NCBI RefSeq assembly: GCF_001190925.1 | Contig: NZ_CP011072.1 | Coordinates: 2,666,001-2,730,000 of the forward strand | DNA length: 64,000 bases | Reading direction: 5' to 3' | DNA from: Azoarcus sp. CIB | Lineage (GTDB): Bacteria; Pseudomonadota; Gammaproteobacteria; Burkholderiales; Rhodocyclaceae | In this document: positions 44,911-53,727 of the stretch, piece by piece | Layout of the letters: the number at the start of each line of letters is the position of its first letter | Position numbering within the stretch: position 1 is the stretch's first letter | Position numbers and translations under genes: made by a program | The notes under the pieces: model-generated | Told to the model about the DNA's origin: nothing | Database searches by the model: none | What the model saw: only the letters and a program-made list of their open reading frames with translations

Positions 44911-44952
44911 TTGACATAGATCAAATCGCACCATGAACAACGGTAGGATACT
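44911..44952 (+). promoter_or_regulatory. Crp/Fnr-type box and -10 before the Rieske oxygenase operon
   Basis: TTGAC-ATAG-ATCAA (44911-44924) is one base from the Fnr consensus TTGAT-N4-ATCAA. GATACT at 44947-44952 is placed so that the box would be centred near -41.5. The gap is shared with the divergent SDR gene, which could also be controlled. Confidence 0.5.
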
Positions 44953-45033
44953 GCGCTTAAATTATACATCTTTTGTGTTTATGTTCAGTTTTTAAGCGCA
45001 GACGAACGGACGACCTTCAAGGAGGAGGAACAC

Positions 45034-46428
45034 ATGGACAGAAAATCAAACCCGAAACTCTCGGACGGCACACTGCTTTCCGACCTGATCAACCTCGAAA
45101 CCCGCGAAGTCAAGATGCGGGCGCTTTCCGATCCCGAACTGTTCGAGCTCGAGATGGAGCGCATCTTCGCCAAGACCTGGGTATTCCTGGGGCACGAAAC
45201 CGAAATCCCGAACAAGGGCGATTTCGTCGTCCGCGACATGGGATCGGATTCCGTGCTGATGGCACGCGGGGCGGACGGCGAGGTGTACGTCTCCCTCAAC
45301 GTCTGCCCCCATCGGGGCATGAAGATCTCGACCCATGACGTGGGTAACACGATGACTCACGTCTGTATCTACCACGGCTGGGCATTCAAGCCGAACGGCG
45401 ACTTTATCGGCGCGCCGGTCGAGAAGGAATGTATGCACGGGAAGATGATGACCAAGCAGGAACTCGGCCTGAAGAAGGCGCGCGTCGCGATCTATGGCGG
45501 CTTGGTCTTCGCGACGTGGAACGTCGAGGGCCCTAGCTTCGAGGACTTCCTCGGCGACGCGAAATGGTATTTCGACACGCTCTGGTGCCGCACAGACAAG
45601 GGCATGGAAGTGCTGGGTCCCCCGCAGCGTTTCACGATCCGTGCGAACTGGAAGACTGCCTGCGAGCAGTCGGCGTCGGACGGATTCCATGTTCTGACCC
45701 TGCACCGCTGGCTATCGGAAGTCGGCCCCTATCGCAAGCCGGGCAGCGAAGGTGGCGGCGGCGACCTGACACCGGAGATGTACGGCACCGAGGTCTACAC
45801 CGCGCACGCACATACCATGCGATGCATCGAGCTGGACCGCAAGATCCGACGCCTGACGGGGAAGGACCCGAGCGAGTTGTCGATCAAGGAGAAACTCGAG
45901 GCGCTGCCCCCGCCGGGCATCACGCCCGAGATGCTGCCGGAAGTGCTCCGTCGCTTCAGCGATGACCAGCTGCGCGTCATGGCCTGGCGTCCGCCCCAGG
46001 TGGGCAACTTCTTTCCCAACGGGCTGTTCGAGTTCGTCTACATCCCCTCGCCCGATGGCGTGATCGGGGTCATGGCGCTGCACGCCTATGTCCCGAAGGG
46101 GCCGGACAAGCTGGAATTCGTGAACTGGATCCTGGCCGAGAAGGACACTCCGCCGGAACTCAAGGCCAAGATGCTGCGCCTCGGCGTCCAACTCCTGGGC
46201 ACCTCGGGGATGGTCGAGCAGGACGATTCGGACACCTGGCCGCACCAGACGCTCGCGGCGAAGGGTGCCGTGAGCAAGCACATCACGATGAAGTATCAGT
46301 CGATGTACGAGAACAACAGGCTCGAAGGCTGGCCGGGCCCTGGCGATGTCGGTGACGGCTTCACGAAGGACGACACCCAGTGGCGCTGGTGGGAATACTG
46401 GTACGAACTGATGACTGCCGAGAACTGA
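45034..46428 (+). CDS. Aromatic-ring-hydroxylating Rieske oxygenase, large (alpha) subunit
   Basis: 464 residues. The Rieske [2Fe-2S] ligands are in CPHRGMK and CIYHGWAF; the mononuclear iron site is in ASDGFHVLTLH (bridging Asp plus two His). The N-terminal length and pairing with a beta subunit 40 bases later make it a classical alpha-beta oxygenase that inserts O2 into an aromatic or alicyclic ring. No dedicated ferredoxin or reductase gene adjoins; fdxA is 6 kb away. Ribosome site AAGGAGGAGG. Confidence 0.94.
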   Translation: MDRKSNPKLSDGTLLSDLINLETREVKMRALSDPELFELEMERIFAKTWVFLGHETEIPNKGDFVVRDMGSDSVLMARGADGEVYVSLNVCPHRGMKISTHDVGNTMTHVCIYHGWAFKPNGDFIGAPVEKECMHGKMMTKQELGLKKARVAIYGGLVFATWNVEGPSFEDFLGDAKWYFDTLWCRTDKGMEVLGPPQRFTIRANWKTACEQSASDGFHVLTLHRWLSEVGPYRKPGSEGGGGDLTPEMYGTEVYTAHAHTMRCIELDRKIRRLTGKDPSELSIKEKLEALPPPGITPEMLPEVLRRFSDDQLRVMAWRPPQVGNFFPNGLFEFVYIPSPDGVIGVMALHAYVPKGPDKLEFVNWILAEKDTPPELKAKMLRLGVQLLGTSGMVEQDDSDTWPHQTLAAKGAVSKHITMKYQSMYENNRLEGWPGPGDVGDGFTKDDTQWRWWEYWYELMTAEN

Positions 46429-46467
46429 TCACAGCGCGACTACTTACCCCTATTTCAGGAGACCTCC

Positions 46468-47037
46468 ATGCTTCAGCAACTGCTCGAACCGACTCCGCTG
46501 CCGCCCTCGATCAAGGCGAACCGTATTCCCTCCGGCAGCGATACCTACAACGAGGTGCTCGACTTCCTTTATGACGAAGCCGAAATGCTCGACAACCTGC
46601 GCCTCGGCGAATGGGCGGAGCTGCTCACCAAGGACCTCGAATACAACGCGCCCCTGCGCCATACCCGTTCGACGTCCCAGTTCGACCAGACCTATTCGCG
46701 CAACGTCCAGCACCTACACGAGAATTACGGCTCGATGCTCATGCGGGTCAAGCGCATTACCGACACCAAGAGCGCCTGGGGCGAGGATCCTCCATCGCGC
46801 ATCAAGCGTCTGGTCACGAACGTACGCGTCTACCGAATCGACGACAGCGATGACCTGAAGGTCGAGAGCTATCTGCTCCTTACACGCAGCCGTTTCGATT
46901 TCGACTACTTCGACCTGATCCCCTGCGTCCGCCACGACGTTCTGCGCCGCGAGGATGGCGCGCTGAAACTCGCTCGCCGCGAGATCCTGCTCGACCAGGT
47001 CGTCATCGGCACCCCCAACCTGGGCGTGATCCTTTAG
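46468..47037 (+). CDS. Aromatic-ring-hydroxylating oxygenase, small (beta) subunit
   Basis: 189 residues of the SnoaL/NTF2-like beta-subunit fold: EVLDFLYDEAEMLDNLRLGEW at the start, RLVTNVRVYRIDDSDDL in the middle, and LKLARREILLDQVVIGTPN at the end. It has a structural role in an alpha3beta3 oxygenase. AGGAGACCTCC precedes the ATG. Confidence 0.93.
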   Translation: MLQQLLEPTPLPPSIKANRIPSGSDTYNEVLDFLYDEAEMLDNLRLGEWAELLTKDLEYNAPLRHTRSTSQFDQTYSRNVQHLHENYGSMLMRVKRITDTKSAWGEDPPSRIKRLVTNVRVYRIDDSDDLKVESYLLLTRSRFDFDYFDLIPCVRHDVLRREDGALKLARREILLDQVVIGTPNLGVIL

Positions 47038-47130
47038 ACGCGTAACGGCGACCACTACCACAAACATACCGTCTGCATGCCGCTCGGCCACGTGCGCGGC
47101 ATGCGAAGGCGGAATCGGAGACAACACGCG

Positions 47131-48447
47131 ATGAAACTTGAAGATCTCATCCTCGTCAGCATCGACGACCACGCCATCGAACCCCCGAACGCCTTCGCGC
47201 GACACATGCCGGCCCGCTTCAAGGGGCGCGAGCCTCACATCGAGAAGCATAAGGGTCGTGACGTGTGGGTTTTCGAAGGACGGGCAACGGGCTACATGGG
47301 CCTCAACTCGGTCGTCGGTCGCCCCAAGGAAGAGTACGGCATGGAGCCGCTCGGTTACGAACACATGAGGCGCGGCACTTGGGACGTCCAGGCGCGCGTC
47401 GACGACATGAACGCCAATGGCGTGCTCGGCTCGCTGTGTTTCCCGACCTTCCCCGGCTTCGCGGGGCAGCGCTTCCAGCAGTACGACGACGCGCGCGACG
47501 TATCGCTCGCCGCCATCCAGGCCTACAACGACTGGCACCTGCACGACTGGTGCAACGCCGCCCCGGGTCGCTTCATCCCGATGGCGCTGATTCCCTGGTG
47601 GGATCCGCAGGCGGCCGCCGCCGAAATCAAGCGCATGGCGAAGGACGGGGTGCATGCGATCTCCTTCTCCGACAACCCCGCCCTACATGGCTTCCCGTCG
47701 ATCCACGATTCGTACTGGGACCCGGTGTGGAAGGCCTGCGCGGACAACGCGGTGGTCATCAACTGCCACATCGGCACCGGCGTCAAGGCCGAGCACGCCT
47801 CCGACCTGTCGCCGATCGACGCGTGGATCACTTCGATGCCGATCTCGATCGCGAACTCGGCGGCCGACTGGATCTGGGCTCCGATGTGGAGGAAGTTCCC
47901 GAAGCTGAAGATGGCGCTTTCCGAGGGCGGCATCGGTTGGATTCCCTACCTCCTCGAGCGCGCGGATTTCACCCACCGGCATCACAAGGCCTGGACGAAT
48001 GCCAGCTTCGGCGGCAAGAAGCCGAGCGACATCTTCAAGGAGCACATCATCACGTGTTTCATCGAGGACGACTTCGGGCTGCAGAACCTGAAGCACATCG
48101 GTGAAGACATGGTTGGCTGGGAATGCGACTACCCGCATTCCGATTGCACCTGGCCGAATTCTCCGGAAGTGGTGTGGGAGAGCTTCAGGCACCTCCCCGA
48201 CGAGACCATCGCCAAGGTCACTCACCGGAACGTGATGCGCGAATACAGCTACGACCCGTTCGCGATCCTCGGCCGCGAGAACTGCACCGTCGGCGCGCTG
48301 CGCGCGCAGGCTCGCGCCAAGGGCATCGACACCTCGCCCACGCAAGGCATGGGGGGCGCGGCACCGAAGCGGGAAGCCGGCAAACCGGTCACTTCGGGCG
48401 ACATCAACGCCATGTTCAAACAGGCGGACGCCGAAACCGCACTCTGA
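47131..48447 (+). CDS. Amidohydrolase_2 (ACMSD-like) metal-dependent hydrolase/decarboxylase
   Basis: 438 residues. The start at 47131 follows CGGAGACAACACGCG. Metal-site elements are SIDDHAIEPP near the N-terminus, VINCHIGTG, and WECDYPHSDCTWP. The family contains decarboxylases and C-C or C-O hydrolases of aromatic breakdown. Placed after the oxygenase, it probably acts on the hydroxylated product or a later intermediate. Confidence 0.88.
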   Translation: MKLEDLILVSIDDHAIEPPNAFARHMPARFKGREPHIEKHKGRDVWVFEGRATGYMGLNSVVGRPKEEYGMEPLGYEHMRRGTWDVQARVDDMNANGVLGSLCFPTFPGFAGQRFQQYDDARDVSLAAIQAYNDWHLHDWCNAAPGRFIPMALIPWWDPQAAAAEIKRMAKDGVHAISFSDNPALHGFPSIHDSYWDPVWKACADNAVVINCHIGTGVKAEHASDLSPIDAWITSMPISIANSAADWIWAPMWRKFPKLKMALSEGGIGWIPYLLERADFTHRHHKAWTNASFGGKKPSDIFKEHIITCFIEDDFGLQNLKHIGEDMVGWECDYPHSDCTWPNSPEVVWESFRHLPDETIAKVTHRNVMREYSYDPFAILGRENCTVGALRAQARAKGIDTSPTQGMGGAAPKREAGKPVTSGDINAMFKQADAETAL

Positions 48448-48491
48448 TCCGGGGGTGCTTCACGGCGCCCGCAGCACGAGAGGAAGACATC

Positions 48492-48514
48492 CCGCGCTAT
48501 CCCCGATAGCGCGG
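48492..48514 (+). other. Intercistronic hairpin
   Basis: CCGCGCTATC-CCC-GATAGCGCGG, nested within a GGCGCCCGC/GCGGGCGCC outer pair, between the amidohydrolase and FAD-oxidoreductase genes. It has no T-run, so mRNA processing or attenuation is likelier than termination. Confidence 0.5.
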
Positions 48515-48560
48515 CGGGCGCCCTCACGCCCGACGATGGAACCGATAACGGGAGATATCC

Positions 48561-50144
48561 ATGAGCGAACAATACGACATCGTGGTCGCCGGTGGCGGTC
48601 ACAACGGTCTGGTGGCCGCGTGCTACCTGGCGAAGGCGGGACTGAAGGTATGCGTCGTCGAGAAAAACGACAAGGTCGGCGGGGGCGTCATGACGCGCGA
48701 GCTGACGGCGCCGGGCTTCAAGCATGACGTCTGCTCGGTCGCACATACCCTGCTGCAGGCCAACCCATTGCTGCGCAACGACGAACTGCAGCTGAAATCG
48801 AAGTTCGGGCTGAAGTACATCAACCCCGACAAGATGACTGCGATCTTCTACGACGACGGGACCACGCTCGAGTTCTACACCGATCTCGAACAGACTGCCC
48901 AAGCGATCGCAAAATTCTCGCAGAAGGATGCGGAAGCCTACCGGCGCTTCAACAAGGAGGTGTTCCAGAACCTCGACATGATGGTGATGGGCATGTTCCA
49001 TGCGCCCCCGAACGCGGGCGCCCAAGCCGTGATGATGGAGCAGAGCGTGGTCGGGCAATCGCTGATGCGAACCCAGTCGATGAGCGCATGGGACTTCATC
49101 TGCGAATGGTTCGAGCACCCCAAGGTGCGCATCGCGTTGGCCCGCTATGCCTCGGAAGCCATGATGAACCCGTTCAACAACGGCACGGGATTCGGCTTCT
49201 ACATCATTCTGCCCTTCATGCACCGCTACGGTGTCGGCATTCCAGTCGGCGGCTCGGGTGCCTTCGCGGACAAGCTGCGGGAGTGCTTCGAATCGCATGG
49301 CGGCGCGGTACGCGTCAATGCGCCCGTCAAGCAGATGCGCATGGATGGCAGCAAGGTGACGGGCGTCGTGCTCGAATCGGGCGAGGAGATCGTCGCGAAG
49401 AAAGGCGTCATTTCGACGATGCACGTGCAACAGGTGTTCCCGCACATGGTGCCGGGCGCGAATCTGCCGGAAGGATTCGAGCCGCGGATTCGGGGGCTGA
49501 AACGCAACAGCTTCCAGCCCTTCAACCTGCACCTCGCGCTGCACGAGGCGCCGCAGTACAAGGTCGGTCCGGCGGTGGACGATTTCTTCTGGGTCGAGCG
49601 TTCGCACTCCGACTGGGAGGAGTTCGCACGCGCCTTCTCCGATCTCGAATACGGCATCCCGCGCCGCGACTTCGTCGCCCACGTGATGCAGGACGTCTAT
49701 GACAAGACGCGGGCACCCGAGGGCAAGCGCGTGCTCAACATGTACGCTTTCTGCCCCTACAACGTGAAGGGCGGCCCGCAGCGTTGGGACGAGATCGGCA
49801 AGGAGATCGCTTACGGATTCCTCGACGACCTGCGCAAGCTCACGACCAATATGAGCGACGACAACATCATCGGTTTCTCGTGGTTCACCCCGCTCGATAT
49901 CGAGCGCCACAACAACGCGATGATCGGTGCGGACATCCTGCACTTCGGCTCGTACAACTGGCAGATCGCGGGCAACCGCCCTGCCCCGGGCTACGGGCAG
50001 TACAAGTCGCCGGTGGCGGGTCTGTACATGGCGGGCGCCTCCACCCATCCGGGGGGCGGGGTCACCGCAGCGTCCGGACGCAATGCGGCGCAGGTGGTGC
50101 TGGAAGACTTGGGCATGGATTTCGACGACCTCATCGAAAACTGA
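48561..50144 (+). CDS. FAD-dependent oxidoreductase, phytoene-desaturase-like
   Basis: 527 residues. The N-terminal FAD site is VVAGGGHNGLVAACYLAKAG with VVEKNDKVGGG, and the C-terminal closing motif is YMAGASTHPGGGVTAASGRN. CrtI-like proteins of this type desaturate, isomerise or oxidise hydrophobic substrates, and are often found in catabolic clusters without a known reaction. GATAACGGGAGATATCC precedes the ATG. Confidence 0.88.
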   Translation: MSEQYDIVVAGGGHNGLVAACYLAKAGLKVCVVEKNDKVGGGVMTRELTAPGFKHDVCSVAHTLLQANPLLRNDELQLKSKFGLKYINPDKMTAIFYDDGTTLEFYTDLEQTAQAIAKFSQKDAEAYRRFNKEVFQNLDMMVMGMFHAPPNAGAQAVMMEQSVVGQSLMRTQSMSAWDFICEWFEHPKVRIALARYASEAMMNPFNNGTGFGFYIILPFMHRYGVGIPVGGSGAFADKLRECFESHGGAVRVNAPVKQMRMDGSKVTGVVLESGEEIVAKKGVISTMHVQQVFPHMVPGANLPEGFEPRIRGLKRNSFQPFNLHLALHEAPQYKVGPAVDDFFWVERSHSDWEEFARAFSDLEYGIPRRDFVAHVMQDVYDKTRAPEGKRVLNMYAFCPYNVKGGPQRWDEIGKEIAYGFLDDLRKLTTNMSDDNIIGFSWFTPLDIERHNNAMIGADILHFGSYNWQIAGNRPAPGYGQYKSPVAGLYMAGASTHPGGGVTAASGRNAAQVVLEDLGMDFDDLIEN

Positions 50145-50210
50145 CCCGTGGAACGCCGCGACCGCGTCGCGCGGTTGCGGTCACATCCAACGTGATGGAG
50201 AGCGGCAGCC

Positions 50211-50438
50211 GTGAAGATGTTCAGCAAGGAAGGCGTGGAGATGGTCGAAGTGAAGTCCATCCAGCGAAAGGACGACACGCTGGTCATGAAGGGCAAGGTC
50301 ATGGGCTCGATGGCCACCACCATCCTGATCCGCCCCGAAGACTGCTGGCAGGCGCTCCAGCTGCTCGGGTGGCGGACGCTACTGCGGATGCCGCTGATCC
50401 TGTTCAGGGGTTACCGCCAGGCCGCAAGATCAAGCTGA
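50211..50438 (+). CDS. Small conserved-looking protein, 75 aa, unknown
   Basis: Begins with GTG (or ATG at 50217) after GGAGAGCGGCAGCC. It has an N-terminal mixed strand region (EMVEVKSIQRKDDTLVMKG), a central ILIRPEDCW and a basic end. No membrane segment. It is the last gene of the plus-strand oxygenase block and meets the MFS gene head-on. Function unknown. Confidence 0.65.
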   Translation: MKMFSKEGVEMVEVKSIQRKDDTLVMKGKVMGSMATTILIRPEDCWQALQLLGWRTLLRMPLILFRGYRQAARSS

Positions 50439-50483
50439 TTCGCCGTCGCGCGCAGATAGCGCAGCCGGTGAAGGAGTAGCCCC

Positions 50484-51656
50484 TCATTGATGGGCCTCGG
50501 AGAAGCTGGACAGGCGGCCCGCCACGACCACCCCGAGGACGCCGCACAGGGCAAGAGCAGCGGCTCCCAGCGCGAGAGACAACAGCGAATGCCACATCAG
50601 TGGCGCCAGCACCGCGGCAATCCAGGCGTTGAATCCCGTCTGGATGAACAGCTGAACCGATGAGCCGGTGCCGCGGCGCTCCGGTACACAATCCAGGCCG
50701 CGCACCGTGATCGTTGGAATCATCACCGACATGCCCAGATTGAAGAACAGGAGATACGCCACATACCACGCCGTGCCGCCGGGTTCGACGAGGCACACGG
50801 CGAGATTCCAGAGCGTGGCGGCAGCCATGATCGCGAAGCCGGCCTTTAGCGTGGCGGCCGTGGACCAGCGCTGCGCAAGGCGGCCCGCAAGCGCGGAGCC
50901 CAACATCAGACCCACCGTCGCGGGTCCGAACATCCACAGGAAATCGGTCTCGCCCAGGCCAAGGTGCTCCATCAGGAACACCGGCGTAGACAGGACGTAA
51001 AGGAAGAAGCCGCCAAACATGCAGGCATACGCCAGTGCCCAGCTCATGAAGCGCGCGTTTCCGAGCACGGACGCGTAACCGCGAAGCACACCCGCCGGAT
51101 TGAAGGGGTGACGCTGCGAGGCGGGCAGGGTCTCCGGTAATCCGAAAAACACGGCCACGAGCAGGCTGGTGGCAAGCAGGCACAGGAACACGAAAACGGA
51201 CCGCCAGCCCATCGCGACCTGCAACCAGCCGCCCACCAAAGGAGCGACGGCGGGTGCGATCGAGAACATCAACACCACCTGCGACATCATGCGCTGCGCA
51301 CGCGGCCCTTCATGCAGATCCCGGACGACGGCGCGACCGATCACGATCCCGGCACCCGCCGAGAAGCCCTGGAGTGCCCGCAGAACCCACAACTGCTCCA
51401 CTTGCGTCGCAAGCGCGCATCCGAGCGACGCCAATGCATAGACGACCAGACCGGCCAGCACCACGCGGCGGCGCCCGAAGGAATCCGAGATCGTGCCATG
51501 CCACAGGGCCATGAAGGCAAAGGCGGCGAAGTAGATCGCCACTGTCTGCTGCAACGCGACTCGATCCGTGCCGAGCACCACCGCCATTTCCCCGAAGGAT
51601 GGCAGGTAGGTGTTGATCGAAAACGGGCCGAGCATCGCCAAGCCCGCGAGGATCAC
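50484..51656 (-). CDS. MFS drug/small-molecule exporter, Bcr/CflA type
   Basis: About 390 residues and 12 membrane segments. Bcr/CflA landmarks include MLGPFSINTYLPSF at the start, SDSFGRRRVVLAG between TM2 and TM3, and LRALQGFSAGAGIVIGRAVVRD. The GTG at 51656 has only a weak ribosome site; the frame stays open back to the stop of the upstream oxygenase gene, so a non-standard start or re-initiation is possible. It is the last gene of the minus-strand block and perhaps exports toxic intermediates. Confidence 0.85.
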   Translation of the reverse strand: MILAGLAMLGPFSINTYLPSFGEMAVVLGTDRVALQQTVAIYFAAFAFMALWHGTISDSFGRRRVVLAGLVVYALASLGCALATQVEQLWVLRALQGFSAGAGIVIGRAVVRDLHEGPRAQRMMSQVVLMFSIAPAVAPLVGGWLQVAMGWRSVFVFLCLLATSLLVAVFFGLPETLPASQRHPFNPAGVLRGYASVLGNARFMSWALAYACMFGGFFLYVLSTPVFLMEHLGLGETDFLWMFGPATVGLMLGSALAGRLAQRWSTAATLKAGFAIMAAATLWNLAVCLVEPGGTAWYVAYLLFFNLGMSVMIPTITVRGLDCVPERRGTGSSVQLFIQTGFNAWIAAVLAPLMWHSLLSLALGAAALALCGVLGVVVAGRLSSFSEAHQ

Positions 51657-51704
51657 GGTCGTGCCGAGTTGCCCTGTACCGGGACGGGGTCCGGATTGCA
51701 GAAA

Positions 51705-52748
51705 TCAGCCCCGCATGCCGAGCACTGCCGAAATGTCGGCACTCGGGTCGGCATCGGCGCCGTAGCCGAAGTCCCCGCGCTGCTGCCTCTCGGCGAGACG
51801 CATCATCAGCAATCGGTAGCGATTGCCGGGGCCGTCGAAACGCGAGCTTAGGTCGCGGCGCTCGGTGGACTCGAAATAGCGCGCGTTCTGAGGGCGCAGC
51901 ACCGAGTTGTCCTGTGGCTGGATCACGTAGGAGATGCGCGGCATCAGCCAGCGAAACGGTGCCGGCGCGTGGACAGTGTAGTTCGTCTGGTCAACACGAG
52001 AACGGTGCTTGCCGACAGGCACAAAGGGCTGCACGTTCGGAATCGGATAGCCCGGGGTAAAGTTCGGGTAAGAGATGCACACGTTGTTGCGCAGATGGAC
52101 ATGCAGAACTGCGCGCAGATCCTGGTACTGGGCGCGTACGCCTCCGATCCAGCGCATCACCGGTGCCACCGACTTGCGGGTGACGTTGCGGATGCGAGTC
52201 ACCGTCTCGGAGGTCGAATGGACCTCGACGACATCGTTCTCGGACTGGCCGTCACCGATCGCATTGGCATGCAGAAAGTCGGCATGTGTCAGATCGATGA
52301 GGTTCTCGACGGACAGCGGCGAGGCCGCATCGAAGCGCACCGCGCGCTGCGTGTAGCGGGGGATCCCCTGACCATCGGGGGGCAGGAAGGGGATGCTCGG
52401 GATCAGTTCCTCGTGCGCGTTATCGGGGTTTCCGTACCACGCCCAGATATACCCGTAGCGCTCGACAGCCGGATAGAAACCGGAGCCGTTCGTGAAGGCA
52501 CTTGCGCCGGCGCGCATCGCGTCAAGGCGGTCGGGGCGAAACTCGGCCGCATATAACCTCACGCCGTCGCGCCATAGATATACGTCCTGCGCATGGACGA
52601 TACGGCGTACCGCCCGCTCACCGATGTCCGCACTGTAGGCGACGGGAAACCAGGTGTCGCGCAGATCGAGATTGATCGGTACCCAGTCGCGCTTGGAGGT
52701 CGCCTCCGCTTCGCGCCCTGCCGCATCCATCATCGGGACTTCGCTCAT
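51705..52748 (-). CDS. Rieske-oxygenase-like protein with iron site but no Rieske cluster ligands
   Basis: 347 residues. The start at 52748 follows GGAGAGG. The catalytic iron site is intact: D152-L-T-H155-A-D-F-L-H160 within the VENLIDLTH motif. The N-terminal part keeps Rieske-domain framing (TWFPVAYSADIG, VYLWRDGVRLYAAEF, ERYGYIWAWYG), but the two C-x-H and C-x2-H ligand loops are gone, replaced by a short linker at about 70-92. It overlaps by ATGA the gene for a protein with the opposite loss. On its own it has no route for electrons; it is probably active only as a hetero-oligomer. Confidence 0.88.
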   Translation of the reverse strand: MSEVPMMDAAGREAEATSKRDWVPINLDLRDTWFPVAYSADIGERAVRRIVHAQDVYLWRDGVRLYAAEFRPDRLDAMRAGASAFTNGSGFYPAVERYGYIWAWYGNPDNAHEELIPSIPFLPPDGQGIPRYTQRAVRFDAASPLSVENLIDLTHADFLHANAIGDGQSENDVVEVHSTSETVTRIRNVTRKSVAPVMRWIGGVRAQYQDLRAVLHVHLRNNVCISYPNFTPGYPIPNVQPFVPVGKHRSRVDQTNYTVHAPAPFRWLMPRISYVIQPQDNSVLRPQNARYFESTERRDLSSRFDGPGNRYRLLMMRLAERQQRGDFGYGADADPSADISAVLGMRG

Positions 52749-53701
52749 ACTGCGCACCTCTCCTGCACGGTCACCACGCGCCCGGCCGGCGTCCTCGTAT
52801 CGGTCTTCGCCAATCTGCGATCTCGTGACGGTGCGACTTCGAGTGCCGCCACGGCTGCGCCGTCGATTTGGGGGAAGATTGCGAACGGAGCACGTCCGAT
52901 CGCCCGCGCGATTCGCCACCGCCACGACAGCGGCGCTGGCGTGGCATGAAGAAAACCGCGCCAGACCAGACTGGTGGTACCCCGCCTGTTCTCGCTGGCA
53001 GCGATGAAGATCGTGACGAGCGGATCTTCTTCGGCGCTGAGGAGTTCCACGCGAATGTCGCCGCCCCTTACCGGTACGCGAGTACGTACCCACAGCGAAT
53101 GGTCTCGCACGAAGGCCGGCCCATTTCCCTTGCCCTTCCACACCGCGCCTCGATCGAGGACAAGATGCTCGCCGTCGCGGCGCGGATCGCCGAGGAAGAA
53201 ATCGGTGATGTGCACGCCGGGGAAGGAAAGCAGGCATTCCGGGCCGTCGAGCATCACGTCGAGATATTGCTCGAACGCGATATTGGCCACTGTTGAACCG
53301 GTCTGTTCGCGACCTGCCGCGCGATACGACGCGCCCGGCAATACGGCGGCGGGAGTTCCCGCCCCCCGCCAGACGTGGATGAAGCCGTTCGCCTCGGCCG
53401 CCGGAAAGGCGCGCGCCGCATAACGCGCCGGCACCCGCTCATCGCGACGCAGGTTGGGAATGTCATTGCACAGGCCCGTCGCGCCGTCGAAGGTCCAGCC
53501 GTGGTAGGGGCACTGCAGACCACCAGGTTTCACGGGTCCGGGCGACAGCGGCACACGCCGGTGCGGACACCGGTCCTCCAGCGCGAACACTACGCCCCTC
53601 CCGTCGCGAAACACGGCGAGTTGCTCGCCTTCGCAGGTCACCGCGAGCGCCTTGTCACCTTGCACCGCCTCGGACAGCGCGACCGCCCACCATCGTCCCA
53701 T
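52745..53701 (-). CDS. Rieske-oxygenase-like protein with Rieske cluster but no mononuclear iron site
   Basis: 318 residues. The start at 53701 follows GGGGAGG. The Rieske ligands are complete: C45-P-H47-R and C64-P-Y-H67-G-W. At the place of the iron-binding D-x2-H-x4-H it reads D148-V-M-L151-D-G-P-E-C156, so both histidines are lost (Leu and Cys). It cannot activate O2 alone but could feed electrons to the neighbouring subunit. It is coupled by ATGA to the iron-only partner and lies 26 bases after the MDR gene. Confidence 0.88.
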   Translation of the reverse strand: MGRWWAVALSEAVQGDKALAVTCEGEQLAVFRDGRGVVFALEDRCPHRRVPLSPGPVKPGGLQCPYHGWTFDGATGLCNDIPNLRRDERVPARYAARAFPAAEANGFIHVWRGAGTPAAVLPGASYRAAGREQTGSTVANIAFEQYLDVMLDGPECLLSFPGVHITDFFLGDPRRDGEHLVLDRGAVWKGKGNGPAFVRDHSLWVRTRVPVRGGDIRVELLSAEEDPLVTIFIAASENRRGTTSLVWRGFLHATPAPLSWRWRIARAIGRAPFAIFPQIDGAAVAALEVAPSRDRRLAKTDTRTPAGRVVTVQERCAV

Positions 53702-53727
53702 GCCCAGCCTCCCCTGCCCCTTGCCGG

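Noticed and set aside
48249-50048. 599-codon open frame on the minus strand
   Set aside because: Antisense to the FAD oxidoreductase and amidohydrolase; composition is that of a mirror frame and no family is recognised.
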